DNA of 40,574 nucleotides from Deinococcus radiopugnans ATCC 19172 (GCF_006335125.1 NZ_VDMO01000028.1:1-40574); one strand, 5' to 3'. Positions 18,934 to 29,962 are shown, counted from the first letter of the stretch. Numbers and translations are program-made. The notes: generated from the sequence alone by a model not told the origin.

Positions 18934-18966
18934 CTAAAAACTCCCCCGCGCCGGGCCGCAGGGGAG
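18934..18966 (-). terminator. intrinsic terminator after pspA
   Basis: On the minus strand CTCCCCTGCG pairs with CGCGGGGGAG across a short loop and is followed by TTTTTAG. This separates pspA from scoAB. Confidence 0.65.
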
Positions 18967-18993
18967 AGATCCGTTTGGGGAAAGGAGACGAAA

Positions 18994-19677
<684 letters not shown>

Positions 19678-19828
19678 GGGTGGATCCTCCTTGAGAAGTC
19701 AACAACGCCCTGGGATGGTGCGGGCGATTGCAGCTATGATTACGCACTTGACGTCCGGGGGGTTGCCGCCGCGTCCGCTTATGAGGCGAGGGTCAACCCT
19801 TGCTCAAGCCTTGGGCCGGACAGCACAA

Positions 19829-19856
19829 GAGGTGGACGGGCCATGCCGTCCACCTC
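19829..19856 (-). terminator. strong hairpin after the secreted-protein gene
   Basis: An 11-base-pair perfect stem, GAGGTGGACGG (19829-19839) with CCGTCCACCTC (19846-19856), encloses a six-base loop. On the minus strand TTGTGC follows; on the plus strand GTTT. It lies 21 bases past the stop of the gene at 19877-20695. Confidence 0.6.
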
Positions 19857-19876
19857 GTTTCCAGACCTGCCTGCCT

Positions 19877-20695
19877 TCAGAACACGATGGGCCGCAGCCC
19901 GATGCTGTCGGCCCCGCAGGCCACGGTCAGGCTCTTGCCGGCCGGGGTGACGGTGCAGCCCAGCGCCCGCAGACCGTCGAGCGGGAAGATCAGGTTGCTG
20001 CCGTCGGTGGCGGGGGCCAGCGGCAGTTCCACGGTGCCGTTACTGGTCTGTGCGGATTTGCGCCCCACCGTGGCGGTCAGCACCGAGCCGTCCTCGGTGG
20101 TCAGGCGGTAGCTGCCGCCGCCCTGGCTGGTCACGCTGACCACGCCGGCCAGGTCACGGCCCAGCACATAGGGCTGCCCCTTGACCACGCCGGCCGGGGT
20201 GGCGGGCTTGCCGGCGGCGGGGGCTGCCGCTGCCTGCGCGGCGTCCACCACCACCAGGCTTTCCTTGTCGTTCAGCGCGCTGAGCAGCAAAAAGGCCCCC
20301 AGCGGCCCACCTGCGCGCTCGCGGACCAGCAGGGTGCTGGCCTTGCCGGTGGTTTTCCAGGTGCCCACCGCGCGCCCGCTGAGTTTGCCCGCAATCAGCG
20401 GGCGCAGCGAGGCCGCGCCGCTCTTGACGTACAGGCACACGGCGCGCGGGCTGAGCTTCAGGCTGGACGGGCAACTGACGATCTGGCCCTTGATGGCGGC
20501 GCTGACCTCGATGGCGAGGGCGCTGGTGGCCTGCGAGGTGGCCGCAGAGGTGGCGGCGGCTTTGGGTGCGGCAGTCTGGGCCGAGGCCGGGGCGGACAGC
20601 GTCAGTGCGCCGAGGCCCGCAGCCCCCAGCAGCAGCAGCTTGCGCGCGGCGCGGCGCGCAGGGGTCAGGGAAGCTGGAGTGGGTTCAGGGAACAT
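19877..20695 (-). CDS. secreted hypothetical protein
   Basis: This 272-residue protein has a clear signal peptide: basic ARRAARKLLLLGAAG, a hydrophobic core, and a cleavage site after SAPASA near residue 38. The mature part starts with an Ala/Thr-rich low-complexity stretch, then a region with CPSSLKLSPRAVCLYVKSGA that could form a disulfide. The end, LIFPLDGLRALGCTVTPAGK, resembles the small stalk domain found at the ends of cell-surface proteins, again with a cysteine pair. The function is not known. ATG 20695 has TAGGAT eight bases upstream. Confidence 0.75.
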   Translation of the reverse strand: MFPEPTPASLTPARRAARKLLLLGAAGLGALTLSAPASAQTAAPKAAATSAATSQATSALAIEVSAAIKGQIVSCPSSLKLSPRAVCLYVKSGAASLRPLIAGKLSGRAVGTWKTTGKASTLLVRERAGGPLGAFLLLSALNDKESLVVVDAAQAAAAPAAGKPATPAGVVKGQPYVLGRDLAGVVSVTSQGGGSYRLTTEDGSVLTATVGRKSAQTSNGTVELPLAPATDGSNLIFPLDGLRALGCTVTPAGKSLTVACGADSIGLRPIVF

Positions 20696-20703
20696 ATGGG
20701 CGC

Positions 20704-20709
20704 ATCCTA
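20704..20709 (-). promoter_or_regulatory. -10 box TAGGAT of the secreted-protein gene
   Basis: TAGGAT on the minus strand ends eight bases before ATG 20695. Confidence 0.4.
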
Positions 20710-20779
20710 AGCGCCGCGCATGAGCGTGGACTTTGAGGCGGCTGACGGCCAGCGGCGGGAAACGGGTCGCTGCGCCGGG

Positions 20780-21298
20780 TTACCCGACCAGCCGCGCCAG
20801 CGCCCGCTGATAGACCTGCAGGCTGCCCGCGTCGTACAGCACCATGCGGACCTCCAGTTCAGGGTGAACACTCAGAAAATCCTGAATGGTGGTCAGGGCC
20901 ACAGGGGCGGCCTGCTCGGTGGGATACCCGTAGACCCCGGTGCTGATGGACGGAAAGGCGACGCAGGGGCAGTCATGTTCTACGGCCAGTTCCAGGCTGC
21001 GGCGGTACGCCCCGGCCAGCAGATCGGCCTCGCCGCTGTGGCCGCCGCGCCAGATCGGCCCCACGGCGTGAATCACGGCCTGCACGCCGCGATGCTCCAG
21101 CTCGAACGCGGGGGTAATCACCGCGGTCCCGGTGGGCGTGCCGCCGATCCTGCGAATGGCCCTAAGCAATTCCGGCCCCGCTGCGCGGTGGATCGCGCCG
21201 TCTACTCCACCACCCCCCATCAGTTGCTGGTTGGCGGCGGTCACGACGGCGGCGCAGTCCTGCGCGGCGATGTCGCCCTGAACGATCCTGAGTGGCAT
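20780..21298 (-). CDS. macrodomain protein (O-acetyl-ADP-ribose deacetylase-like)
   Basis: This 172-residue protein is a single macrodomain. [20 protein letters not shown] and [20 protein letters not shown] form the ADP-ribose pocket with the key Asn and Asp, and [20 protein letters not shown] is the second loop. This matches the YmdB/MacroD class, which removes acetyl from O-acetyl-ADP-ribose or ADP-ribose from proteins. The ATG is preceded by GGGGGAAAGG. It lies nine bases after guanylate kinase, forming a two-gene operon; in Deinococcus, ADP-ribose chemistry has been linked to stress, but no ADP-ribosyltransferase is nearby. Confidence 0.92.
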   Translation of the reverse strand: MPLRIVQGDIAAQDCAAVVTAANQQLMGGGGVDGAIHRAAGPELLRAIRRIGGTPTGTAVITPAFELEHRGVQAVIHAVGPIWRGGHSGEADLLAGAYRRSLELAVEHDCPCVAFPSISTGVYGYPTEQAAPVALTTIQDFLSVHPELEVRMVLYDAGSLQVYQRALARLVG

Positions 21299-21307
21299 CC
21301 TTTCCCC

Positions 21308-22021
21308 CTACGAATCCACGACGCGCTGCAGGTCCTGCGCGTCCAGCGTCTCGCTGCGGACCGCCTGCGCCGCCGTGACCGCCGCACGGTCCTCCGCGGT
21401 CCACTCGCTGCTGGGCACCTGCGCGGCCCGCTCGGCCTGCTGCACGGCCAGCAGTTCCTCGACGGCGCGGTCGAGATCGTCGTTGACGATCACGTAGCGG
21501 AAGGCGTGGGCTTCCTGAATCTCCTCGCGGGCGCGGCGCAGGCGCTTCTCGATGCGCTCGGGTGTTTCGGTGGCGCGGCCCTCCAGCCGGCGGCGCAACT
21601 CGGTCAGGCTGGGCGGCATGATAAAGACCAGCACGGCCTCCTCGCCCATGCGCGCCTTGACCTGCATGGCCCCCTCCACCTCGATTTCCAGCACCACGTC
21701 CTGCCCACGCGCCAGGGCGGCCTCGATGGGCTCGATGGGCGTGCCGTAGCGGTTGCCCACGAAGGCCGCGTGTTCCAGGAAGCCGCCGGCCCTGGCCTTG
21801 CTGTCGAACACCTCCGGCGGCACGAACACGTAATCCACGCCGTGCCGTTCCCCGGCGCGGGCCTCGCGGGTGGTCCAGGACGTGCTGTAGAACACGTTCT
21901 GCCCGGCCAGCCAGCGTTCGCGCAGCGTGCCCTTGCCCACGCCGGAGGCCCCGGTAATCACGATCAGAAGGCCCCGGCGGGCGGTGGGCGGTGTGGAGGG
22001 TGCGGCCTGGTCGAGCGTCAT
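21308..22021 (-). CDS. gmk: guanylate kinase
   Basis: This 237-residue enzyme converts GMP to GDP with ATP. The P-loop GASGVGKGT is at residues 24-32; the GMP-binding region contains STSWTTREARAGERHGVDYV. It is longer than the usual 205 residues because of an acidic helical tail (about 35 residues after AVEELLAVQQAERAAQ). ATG 22021 is preferred over GTG 22042, since TATTCT lies eight bases upstream with TTGAAC 17 bases further on. It is followed closely by the macrodomain gene. Confidence 0.95.
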   Translation of the reverse strand: MTLDQAAPSTPPTARRGLLIVITGASGVGKGTLRERWLAGQNVFYSTSWTTREARAGERHGVDYVFVPPEVFDSKARAGGFLEHAAFVGNRYGTPIEPIEAALARGQDVVLEIEVEGAMQVKARMGEEAVLVFIMPPSLTELRRRLEGRATETPERIEKRLRRAREEIQEAHAFRYVIVNDDLDRAVEELLAVQQAERAAQVPSSEWTAEDRAAVTAAQAVRSETLDAQDLQRVVDS

Positions 22022-22029
22022 TGCCGTCC

Positions 22030-22058
22030 AGAATACCCGCAAGGTGTGCCGCGTTCAA
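22030..22058 (-). promoter_or_regulatory. promoter of gmk-macrodomain operon
   Basis: On the minus strand TTGAAC (22053-22058) and TATTCT (22030-22035) are separated by 17 bases, and TATTCT lies eight bases from ATG 22021. This is the best -35/-10 pair in the window. Confidence 0.65.
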
Positions 22059-22157
22059 AGGGGTGCGGGCGAAGCGGGCGGCGGGGCCGGGCCACCCCCG
22101 GCGGAGTGTGAGGCCAGACCAAAGCTCCGGTCCATTTCCTGCGTGGGCGGCGGCCCC

Positions 22158-22163
22158 TACACT
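22158..22163 (+). promoter_or_regulatory. -10 box TACACT of the lipoprotein gene
   Basis: TACACT ends five bases before GTG 22169. Confidence 0.45.
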
Positions 22164-22168
22164 GAAGC

Positions 22169-23089
22169 GTGTGGTCCCGCCTGACCGTTCCGTTGCTGAC
22201 CCTGCTGCTGGGGCTGGTGGCCTGCACGCCGCTGTACGTGGTGCATCCGGCGCGCACCCCCGCGCTGAACCTGCAGGGGCCGCCGCCGGACGTGGTGATC
22301 TTCAGCATGTCCGGCCGCTGTGGGCCGCCGTGTCTGGCCCCGCGCGACAACTGGGACTACCTGGGATCACGCGGCACGCTGGACCGACTGGCGGATGTCT
22401 TCACGGCGGCGGGCTACCGCGTGCAGGTCTCGGGGTACGCCAGCAACGCCGCCGCCACGTTTTCCTCCGAGTACATCGGTGGCCCCCAGCGCGGCTATGA
22501 GGCGCTGCGTTCGGACTTCGCCCGCGTGGCGCAAACCTGGATGAAGGCCGCCCGTCCGCCCCGGCTGGTGCTGCTGGGTCATTCGCAGGGCTCGGTGTGG
22601 CTGCACCATCTGGCCCGCGTCAATCCGTACGTGCCGGTGGCCCTGCAGGTGGATCTGGACGGCATCTGCGTGGCCTGGAAATCCGACTTCGGGGAAGGCA
22701 TCCGCGAGTTGGGCGATGTCTACGGCGACGAACCGTCCCCCCTGCAGGCTTGCGACGCCTTTACGGTGGCCGGGCGCACGGTGGGGGCCAAGGACATCGT
22801 GTGGCCCAACGTGGCCCTCGATCTGGAGGTCCAGAGCAAGCGCCTGCCGGCCCGTCCCGGCGCGAGCGGCGGCTGGCCGGTCAACTACCTGTTCGAGGTC
22901 ACGCCCAACGTCCGGCTGGACGGCACCCGCACCGGCATTGAGCGCTTCATCTCCTCGCGCGAGGACCACAGCGCCATCTCGTTTCCCAACAGCGACGCGC
23001 TGGCCTGGGTGGCGGTCAAGGCGGCGGCCATCGCGCAGCAGTGGCAGGCTGAGGACGCCCGCCTAGACCGGATCAAGCCGGGCCGCTGA
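22169..23089 (+). CDS. lipoprotein with alpha/beta-hydrolase GHSQG motif
   Basis: This 306-residue protein has an N-terminal hydrophobic segment TVPLLTLLLGLVAC ending in a lipobox cysteine at about residue 19, so it is probably a membrane-anchored lipoprotein. The body contains PPRLVLLGHSQGSVWLHHLA, the nucleophile-elbow G-x-S-x-G of lipases and esterases, and a C-terminal REDHSAISF whose Asp/His could complete a catalytic triad. Several cysteines (CGPPC, CVAW, CDAF) suggest disulfides outside the membrane. The substrate is unknown; a surface esterase is the best guess. Its last 17 bases overlap the end of the convergent ABC transporter gene. Confidence 0.8.
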   Translation: MWSRLTVPLLTLLLGLVACTPLYVVHPARTPALNLQGPPPDVVIFSMSGRCGPPCLAPRDNWDYLGSRGTLDRLADVFTAAGYRVQVSGYASNAAATFSSEYIGGPQRGYEALRSDFARVAQTWMKAARPPRLVLLGHSQGSVWLHHLARVNPYVPVALQVDLDGICVAWKSDFGEGIRELGDVYGDEPSPLQACDAFTVAGRTVGAKDIVWPNVALDLEVQSKRLPARPGASGGWPVNYLFEVTPNVRLDGTRTGIERFISSREDHSAISFPNSDALAWVAVKAAAIAQQWQAEDARLDRIKPGR

Positions 23090-24935
23090 CCGCCCCCGCG
23101 CCGCCCTCCAAGGCCGCCCCGTACCCCCGCGCCTGCAAGTTGTAGAGAGAGGCGTACTGCCCACCCCGCGCGATCAATTCCGCGTGGCTACCCGCTTCCA
23201 CGATCACGCCGCCCTCCAGCACCACGATCTGATCGGCCAGCCGCACGGTGGAAAAGCGGTGCGAGATCAGCAGTGTAATCCGGTCTGTGGTCTGCGCCTG
23301 CAGCGCCTCGATGGTCTCCGCCTCCGCGCGGGCGTCCAGCGCCGCCGTCGGTTCGTCGAAGACCAGCACCGAGGCGTCCCGGAAGTACAGCCGCGCCAGC
23401 GCCAGTCGCTGCCACTGCCCGCCCGACAGTTGCCGCCCGCCCTGAAACAGTCGGCCCAGCGGAGTATTCAGGCCCTCGGGCAACTCGTCCACGAACTCGG
23501 CCCCGGCCCGCCCCACCGCACTCTCCACACCCCCTTCCTCGCTCAGCCGCGCCACCTCCGCCAGCGCGACGTTCTCGCGGGCGCTCATCTGGTACTGGCC
23601 GAAGTCCTGGAAAATGATGCTCATCTGCTTTTGCACGCTGCGCGGGCTGAAGCGCGCGGCGTCCATGCCGTTCAGCAGGATGGTGCCGCTGCTCGGCTCA
23701 AAGAGGCGCGTCAGCAGCTTGACCAGGGTGGTCTTGCCCGCGCCGTTCTCGCCCACCAGCGCCAGCGCCTGCCCGCGCCGCACGCTGAAGTTCACGCCGC
23801 GCAGCACGTCACGCTCGGTCAGCGGGTAGCGGAAGCCCACGTCCCGGAACTCGATGGTGTCGATTGGCCCGCTCCACACTTCCCCGGCGTCCAGATCGCG
23901 CCCCGGCAGTTCCAGAAAGTCGAAGAGGTTGCGCATGTACAGCAGGTTCTGGTAGATGCCGCTGACGCCGTTGAGTAATCCGCTCACCGTGGCCTGCACC
24001 TGCGCGATGCCCAGCACGAAGATGGAAAAGTCGCCCACGCTGATCTGCCCATCGGCGGCTCGCCGCAGAATCAGCGCGCTCGCCAGCCCGACGAGCAGGG
24101 CTGAGGCCAATGCCGCCGAAAAGCCCCACGCCGAGCGGCGGCGCACCAGATCCTCCAGCGTTTTGCGGAAGCCCAGGTAGTACTCGCGCCAGCGCCCCAG
24201 CAGGTGGCCCTCGAAGCCGAACAGGCGCACCTCCTTGACCAGTGTGTCGGAGGTCAGCAGCCCCCCCAGGTAGTTCTGCACCCGCGCGTCGTGCGTCTGG
24301 CGGCGCAGCATGCGGTAACCCTCGACGCCGAAGCGGTTGCTGACGATCACCCCCGGCACGCTCGCCAGCAGCACCAGGGGCAGCACCCACACGCCCAGCC
24401 GTGCCATCAGCGCCCCCACCGACACCAGCGTCACGGCGGCCCCCGCCAGCCCCACCAGTTGCGTCGCCACGCCCAGGGGCCGCGAACCCACCTCGCGGTA
24501 CGCCTGTTGCAGCCGGTCATACGTCTCGGCGTTCTCGAAAGCCTCCACGCTCAGGCCCGACGCCTTGTCCAGAATGCGGCGGCTGACGCTGTGCTGCAGG
24601 CTGTCGCCCAAGAGTTGCTGCGAGGCGGTGCCCACCGTACTCAGCAGGCTGCCGAACACGCCCAATGCCACCTGAACGGCCAGCAGGGTCAGCAGCGCCG
24701 CGTAGGTCACGCCGCCGCCCGCCGCCTGCGCCACCTCGTCCAGCAGCAGCTTGCCGACGTACAGGTTGGCGGCGGGCAGGGCGCTGCTGATCAATGTCGT
24801 GGCCGCGTAGGTGACGCTGTGCCGGGGGCTGGCCCGCCACACCAGACCCAGCGTGCTGAGCAAGTCACGCAGCCGGTGCGACAGCGCGACGTTCTCGTTC
24901 TGGACAGGAGTTTGCTTGCGGGCCGCGCCGGTCAT
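23073..24935 (-). CDS. ABC transporter half (type IV exporter, fused membrane and ATPase domains)
   Basis: This 620-residue half-transporter has about six membrane segments in the first 320 residues. The ATPase domain has Walker A GENGAGKTT near 395, Q-loop IIFQDFGQ, signature LSGGQWQRLALAR, Walker B VLVFDEPTAALD and switch ISHR. It must homodimerise or pair with another half; the substrate may be a lipid, peptide or drug. It ends with a disordered tail. It follows the small membrane protein gene by 40 bases, and its last 17 bases overlap the convergent lipoprotein gene. A role in the neighbouring metal system is possible by position only. Confidence 0.93.
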   Translation of the reverse strand: MTGAARKQTPVQNENVALSHRLRDLLSTLGLVWRASPRHSVTYAATTLISSALPAANLYVGKLLLDEVAQAAGGGVTYAALLTLLAVQVALGVFGSLLSTVGTASQQLLGDSLQHSVSRRILDKASGLSVEAFENAETYDRLQQAYREVGSRPLGVATQLVGLAGAAVTLVSVGALMARLGVWVLPLVLLASVPGVIVSNRFGVEGYRMLRRQTHDARVQNYLGGLLTSDTLVKEVRLFGFEGHLLGRWREYYLGFRKTLEDLVRRRSAWGFSAALASALLVGLASALILRRAADGQISVGDFSIFVLGIAQVQATVSGLLNGVSGIYQNLLYMRNLFDFLELPGRDLDAGEVWSGPIDTIEFRDVGFRYPLTERDVLRGVNFSVRRGQALALVGENGAGKTTLVKLLTRLFEPSSGTILLNGMDAARFSPRSVQKQMSIIFQDFGQYQMSARENVALAEVARLSEEGGVESAVGRAGAEFVDELPEGLNTPLGRLFQGGRQLSGGQWQRLALARLYFRDASVLVFDEPTAALDARAEAETIEALQAQTTDRITLLISHRFSTVRLADQIVVLEGGVIVEAGSHAELIARGGQYASLYNLQARGYGAALEGGAGAVSGPA

Positions 24936-24975
24936 CGGCCCCGAGTCTGGCGCATCCGGGCGTGCGGCACCGTGA

Positions 24976-25425
24976 TCAGGGCCGTCCGCTCAGCGTGATC
25001 AATGTGGTGTCGCCCTCCCGGTTCGCCAGATACTGCACTTCCGGCACGCCCGCGCGGCCCAGGAACGCCGCGTAATTGCCCGGCCCGATCGGCTCGTCGG
25101 TGAGCTGGAGGTAACCGCCCGCTGTCATGGCGGCAATCAGGGCGCGCGGTTGCCAGCCCTCAACCCGGTACTGTTCCACGCGCGTGTCGCCGGCACGAAC
25201 CTCGGCGCGGTAGCTGCTGCTCTGCGGGCATTCCGGCTGGAAGCCGGGCGGCAAGGGGGCCACGCCGTTCCACAGCTCGCCTGCCTGTCCGATGCAGTAC
25301 AGCGGCCCGCGCGCCCCCACCTCGCGCGCCAGCCACACGCCCGCGAAGCTGCCCAGAACGGCCAGAATCGCCAGCACCGCGCCCAGCCTGAGCCAGCGCT
25401 GCGTCCCCGAACTACTCCCTGGCAT
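24976..25425 (-). CDS. single-pass membrane-anchored hypothetical protein
   Basis: This 149-residue protein begins MPGSSSGTQRWLRLGAVLAI and has one hydrophobic segment at about 14-33, probably an uncleaved anchor or signal peptide. The exposed part contains a possible disulfide pair (LYCIGQ, PECPQ) and a C-terminal domain ending DTTLITLSGRP. ATG 25425 lies inside the end of the metal-sensor gene (TTG 25431 is an alternative), so it is coupled to it. It sits between the sensor and the ABC exporter on the same strand. No known domain was recognised. Confidence 0.7.
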   Translation of the reverse strand: MPGSSSGTQRWLRLGAVLAILAVLGSFAGVWLAREVGARGPLYCIGQAGELWNGVAPLPPGFQPECPQSSSYRAEVRAGDTRVEQYRVEGWQPRALIAAMTAGGYLQLTDEPIGPGNYAAFLGRAGVPEVQYLANREGDTTLITLSGRP

Positions 25426-25789
25426 GGTCAAGGGCGCTCTCGATCAGCAGGATGACGTGGTGATCCAGCAGGCGGTAGTACGCCACCCGCCCCGCCTTGC
25501 GAAAGGTCACCACCCGCCCGGCCCGCAGCAGCCGCAGCTGGTGGCTCACGGCGCTCTCCGAGAGGCCCACCACTGCCGCCAGATCGCAGACGCACAGCTC
25601 ACGGGCCTTGAGGGCGCTCAGGATTTTCAGGCGGGTGGGATCGCCCACCAGTTTCAGGAAGGCGCTGGCCGTCTCGACCTCCTGTCCGTCCGGTAGCGCC
25701 GCTCGCGCCTCAGCTACCGCTTCGGGATGAACGCAATTCACCTCGCAGACGCCCTCTGAAACTGTGCCTTCTTGAGAGGCGATTATCAT
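25412..25789 (-). CDS. cadC: ArsR-family metal sensor with both CadC metal sites
   Basis: This 125-residue winged-helix repressor has ESAVSHQLRLLRAGRVVTF as recognition helix and wing. Two metal sites of S. aureus CadC (Cys7, Cys11, Cys58, Cys60; and Asp101, His103, His114, Glu117) are matched with a uniform offset of eight: Cys15, Cys19, Cys66 and Cys68 (ELCVCDL), and Asp109, His111, His122 and Glu125 at the C-terminus. This indicates Cd/Pb/Zn-responsive derepression. TACACT lies six bases from ATG 25789. The operator at 29088-29107, before the P-type ATPase, is the likely target. It is the second small regulator-like gene in a metal cluster and not bound to arsenic by residues. Confidence 0.9.
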   Translation of the reverse strand: MIIASQEGTVSEGVCEVNCVHPEAVAEARAALPDGQEVETASAFLKLVGDPTRLKILSALKARELCVCDLAAVVGLSESAVSHQLRLLRAGRVVTFRKAGRVAYYRLLDHHVILLIESALDHARE

Positions 25790-25795
25790 TTGCCC

Positions 25796-25801
25796 AGTGT
25801 A
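25796..25801 (-). promoter_or_regulatory. -10 box TACACT of the metal-sensor gene
   Basis: TACACT on the minus strand lies six bases before ATG 25789 in the 35-base gap after the ZIP gene, so the sensor can be transcribed apart from the transport genes. No operator-like palindrome is seen here. Confidence 0.45.
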
Positions 25802-25824
25802 GCGCGGCGTGGCGTTTGGCCCGG

Positions 25825-26571
25825 TCACGATCCCAGCTCGATCAGGTACAGGGCGATGAAGCCCAGGAAAAAGGCGCTGGTGATCAGGGGCGTTTCCTTG
25901 ACCTCGTGGGCCTCCACCAGCAGCTCCTCGGTGACCAGATACAGCAGCGCCGCCGCGCTGAAGGACAGCACGATTTCCAGCGGCAACCCGGTCAGACCGC
26001 GCAAGAGCGTGCCGCCCAGCGCCGCCCCCACGATCACCAGCAGGCTCAGCCCCGACACGGTCAGGATGCTGCGGCCCCTGGACACGCCGCGCTCCCCCAG
26101 GCTGGCCGCCACCGACAGGCCCAGAAACAGCAGCTCCAGCGTCAGCGCCACCACCAGCAGCGTGCCCACCCGCTCGCCCGCCGCGAAGCCCACGCCGATC
26201 AGCAGGCCGTCGATCAGGATGTCGATGCCCACGGCGGCCAGCAGGCCGGTGGCGGAACGCGGGGCGTCCGCGTCCTCTGCCCCGTCCCCCTCTTCCTCCG
26301 GTTCCAGCCGTCCCACCAGCGCCCGCACCGCCAGCATCAGGCCCACGCCCAGCACGAAGCCGATCACCACGCCCAGCGGCTGCCCCCCCGCCGTGATCTC
26401 GGGCAGCAGTTCCCCGGCCACGGCGGCGAACACCACCCCCGCCGCGAAGTGCTGCACGAAGCTGCGAAGGCGCGGCCCCGGCGGGCGGAAACTCGCCACC
26501 ACGCCCCCCAGCACCGTGGCCGCCACCGGAATCAGTGTCAGCAGCAGAATCTGGGCCAGCGAGACGTTCAC
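25825..26571 (-). CDS. ZIP family metal transporter
   Basis: This 248-residue membrane protein has about eight hydrophobic helices. The family's metal-binding helices are visible as FVQHFAAGVVFAAVAGELLP and LVTEELLVEAHEVKETPL, with His/Glu pairs. A charged loop EPEEEGDGAEDADAPR lies in the middle. ZIP proteins move Zn and similar divalent ions into the cytoplasm. Its start overlaps the end of the glutaredoxin gene by four bases (ATGA), so it is coupled. Together with the Zn/Cd P-type ATPase upstream, uptake and efflux genes share an operon, which is unusual and raises the question of transport direction. Confidence 0.9.
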   Translation of the reverse strand: MNVSLAQILLLTLIPVAATVLGGVVASFRPPGPRLRSFVQHFAAGVVFAAVAGELLPEITAGGQPLGVVIGFVLGVGLMLAVRALVGRLEPEEEGDGAEDADAPRSATGLLAAVGIDILIDGLLIGVGFAAGERVGTLLVVALTLELLFLGLSVAASLGERGVSRGRSILTVSGLSLLVIVGAALGGTLLRGLTGLPLEIVLSFSAAALLYLVTEELLVEAHEVKETPLITSAFFLGFIALYLIELGS

Positions 26572-26819
26572 TGCGCGGCTTCCAGCGCCGCCAGGAGGCC
26601 GGGCCGCTGGTCATCGAAATAGCCGGAAAAGACCTGCTCGCCGATGACCGTCACCGGCGCGATTCGCACGCCCGCCCGCGCCTGCATCTCGGCCAGCGCC
26701 GCCGGGTCTTCGCGCACGTTTTTCTCGGTGAAGGCGGCTCCCTTGCCCTTCAACAGCCGCTTGACCGCCTCGCAATCGGCGCAGCCCGGCACCGTGTAAA
26801 CCGTGATGTCCGGAGCCAT
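26568..26819 (-). CDS. glutaredoxin-like protein
   Basis: This 83-residue protein reads ITVYTVPGCADCEAVKRLLK, a thioredoxin-fold start with active-site CADC, then the conserved cis-proline region RIAPVTVIGEQVFSGY. It is the NrdH/glutaredoxin-like class of small thiol oxidoreductases. The gene begins one base after the P-type ATPase stop and overlaps the ZIP gene by four bases. In a metal operon it may reduce disulfides formed or cysteines modified by thiophilic metals. The electron donor is not visible. Confidence 0.9.
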   Translation of the reverse strand: MAPDITVYTVPGCADCEAVKRLLKGKGAAFTEKNVREDPAALAEMQARAGVRIAPVTVIGEQVFSGYFDDQRPGLLAALEAAQ

Positions 26820-26820
26820 G

Positions 26821-29076
<2,256 letters not shown>

Positions 29077-29082
29077 GCCAGA

Positions 29083-29088
29083 AGTATA
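29083..29088 (-). promoter_or_regulatory. -10 box TATACT of the P-type ATPase operon
   Basis: TATACT on the minus strand lies six bases before ATG 29076, matching five of six bases of TATAAT. An operator overlaps its upstream edge. Confidence 0.65.
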
Positions 29089-29107
29089 TCTGAATGGTTG
29101 CTCAGAT
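29088..29107 (-). promoter_or_regulatory. ArsR/SmtB-type operator palindrome
   Basis: ATCTGA (29088-29093) and TCAGAT (29102-29107) form a perfect six-base inverted repeat with an eight-base centre. The inner CTGA-N8-TCAG layout matches that of the cyanobacterial smt operator. It touches the -10 box and fills the -35 spacer, where a bound CadC-type repressor would exclude RNA polymerase. Confidence 0.75.
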
Positions 29108-29151
29108 GTCGTGGGTGGGCCGATCACCGGGGAAGGAGCGGGCGGATGAAG

Positions 29152-29157
29152 TAGCCT
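29152..29157 (+). promoter_or_regulatory. -10 box TAGCCT of the gene at 29165
   Basis: TAGCCT ends seven bases before ATG 29165. Confidence 0.4.
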
Positions 29158-29164
29158 CTGGTTG

Positions 29165-29872
29165 ATGCCCGCCGCCAATTACCTGCGCTCGATCTGCGTG
29201 ATTCCCGTTGCGCCCGGCGCGGATCTGCATGACCACTCGCTGTGGGAGCGGGTGTTCAGCGGCTGGCGCTTTCTGCCTCTGCGACACGCCGACGACTCCC
29301 TGACCGAGCACGCCCAGAACGTGATTGATCTGGTGATCGCCCATGACCGCGCCGAGGTGCGGGCCGGGGCGCTGCTGCTGCTGTCGTGGCCGCAGGCGGG
29401 CCAGAGCCTGCCGGGTCTGGTCAATACCCTGGACGATGGCCGCTTTGTGGTGGTGCGCGTGTTCGGCATCCACCTGACCGAGGTGCAGGAGCGTACCGAA
29501 CGTCTGACCGAGCGCCTGCTCCGGGAGAAGGCCTTCGCCTTTTCAGCCGGCACCCGCGTGACCCTGGCCCTGAGCGTGGACGGCGTGCGTACGAACCTGA
29601 CCAGCGGCCGCATTCACACGTCCCGCAGCGGGGCGTGGCAGGCGTTTTACACCACGAACAAGTACGCCCTGATTGTGATGCTGGTGCTGCTGGTGCTGGC
29701 CGTCTCGGTGGTGCTGCTGCTCACCCCCGAGCGCCCGTACACGCCGCTGGCGAAGGTCTATGACCTGTCGGGCCGTGTGCTGTCGGCGGTGCTGTTCAAC
29801 ATCGTCCTGCTCGGCTCCCAGTTTCTGTTCTACCTGCGCCACCGCGCCGTGATCGAGTGGGAAAAGCCGTAA
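29165..29872 (+). CDS. membrane protein of unknown function
   Basis: This 235-residue protein has a soluble N-terminal domain of about 165 residues (starting MPAANYLRSICVIPVAPGAD), with a coiled, charged helix VQERTERLTERLLREKAFAF, and two membrane helices at the C-terminus (LIVMLVLLVLAVSVVLLL and VLFNIVLLGSQFLFYL) with a short loop between. No signal peptide. No family was recognised. ATG 29165 is preferred over TTG 29162 because of the seven-base gap from TAGCCT. It is divergent from the P-type ATPase, with 88 bases between the start codons; its expression could therefore be influenced by the same operator region. Confidence 0.7.
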   Translation: MPAANYLRSICVIPVAPGADLHDHSLWERVFSGWRFLPLRHADDSLTEHAQNVIDLVIAHDRAEVRAGALLLLSWPQAGQSLPGLVNTLDDGRFVVVRVFGIHLTEVQERTERLTERLLREKAFAFSAGTRVTLALSVDGVRTNLTSGRIHTSRSGAWQAFYTTNKYALIVMLVLLVLAVSVVLLLTPERPYTPLAKVYDLSGRVLSAVLFNIVLLGSQFLFYLRHRAVIEWEKP

Positions 29873-29873
29873 A

Positions 29874-29940
29874 GGGTCAAGGGTTTAAGAAAGCACGGAC
29901 TGCTTGCTCCTCAGACTTTTAGACCTTTAGACCCTTAGAC
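29874..29940. repeat. period-8 AGAC tandem with facing inverted copy
   Basis: AGACTTTT, AGACCTTT, AGACCCTT, AGAC (29913-29940) is a regular eight-base tandem whose T run shortens stepwise. Its complement is imperfectly present at 29874-29890 (GGGTCAAGGGTTTAAGA), so the segment can fold into a large hairpin. The 11-mer GACCCTTAGAC at 29930-29940 recurs at 36113-36123. Confidence 0.6.
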
Positions 29941-29954
29941 GCGCGGCCACGCGC

Positions 29955-29962
29955 CATACTTT
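29955..29962 (+). promoter_or_regulatory. -10 region of the lysU-like gene
   Basis: CATACT (29955-29960) or TACTTT (29957-29962) lies three to five bases before ATG 29966. Confidence 0.35.
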
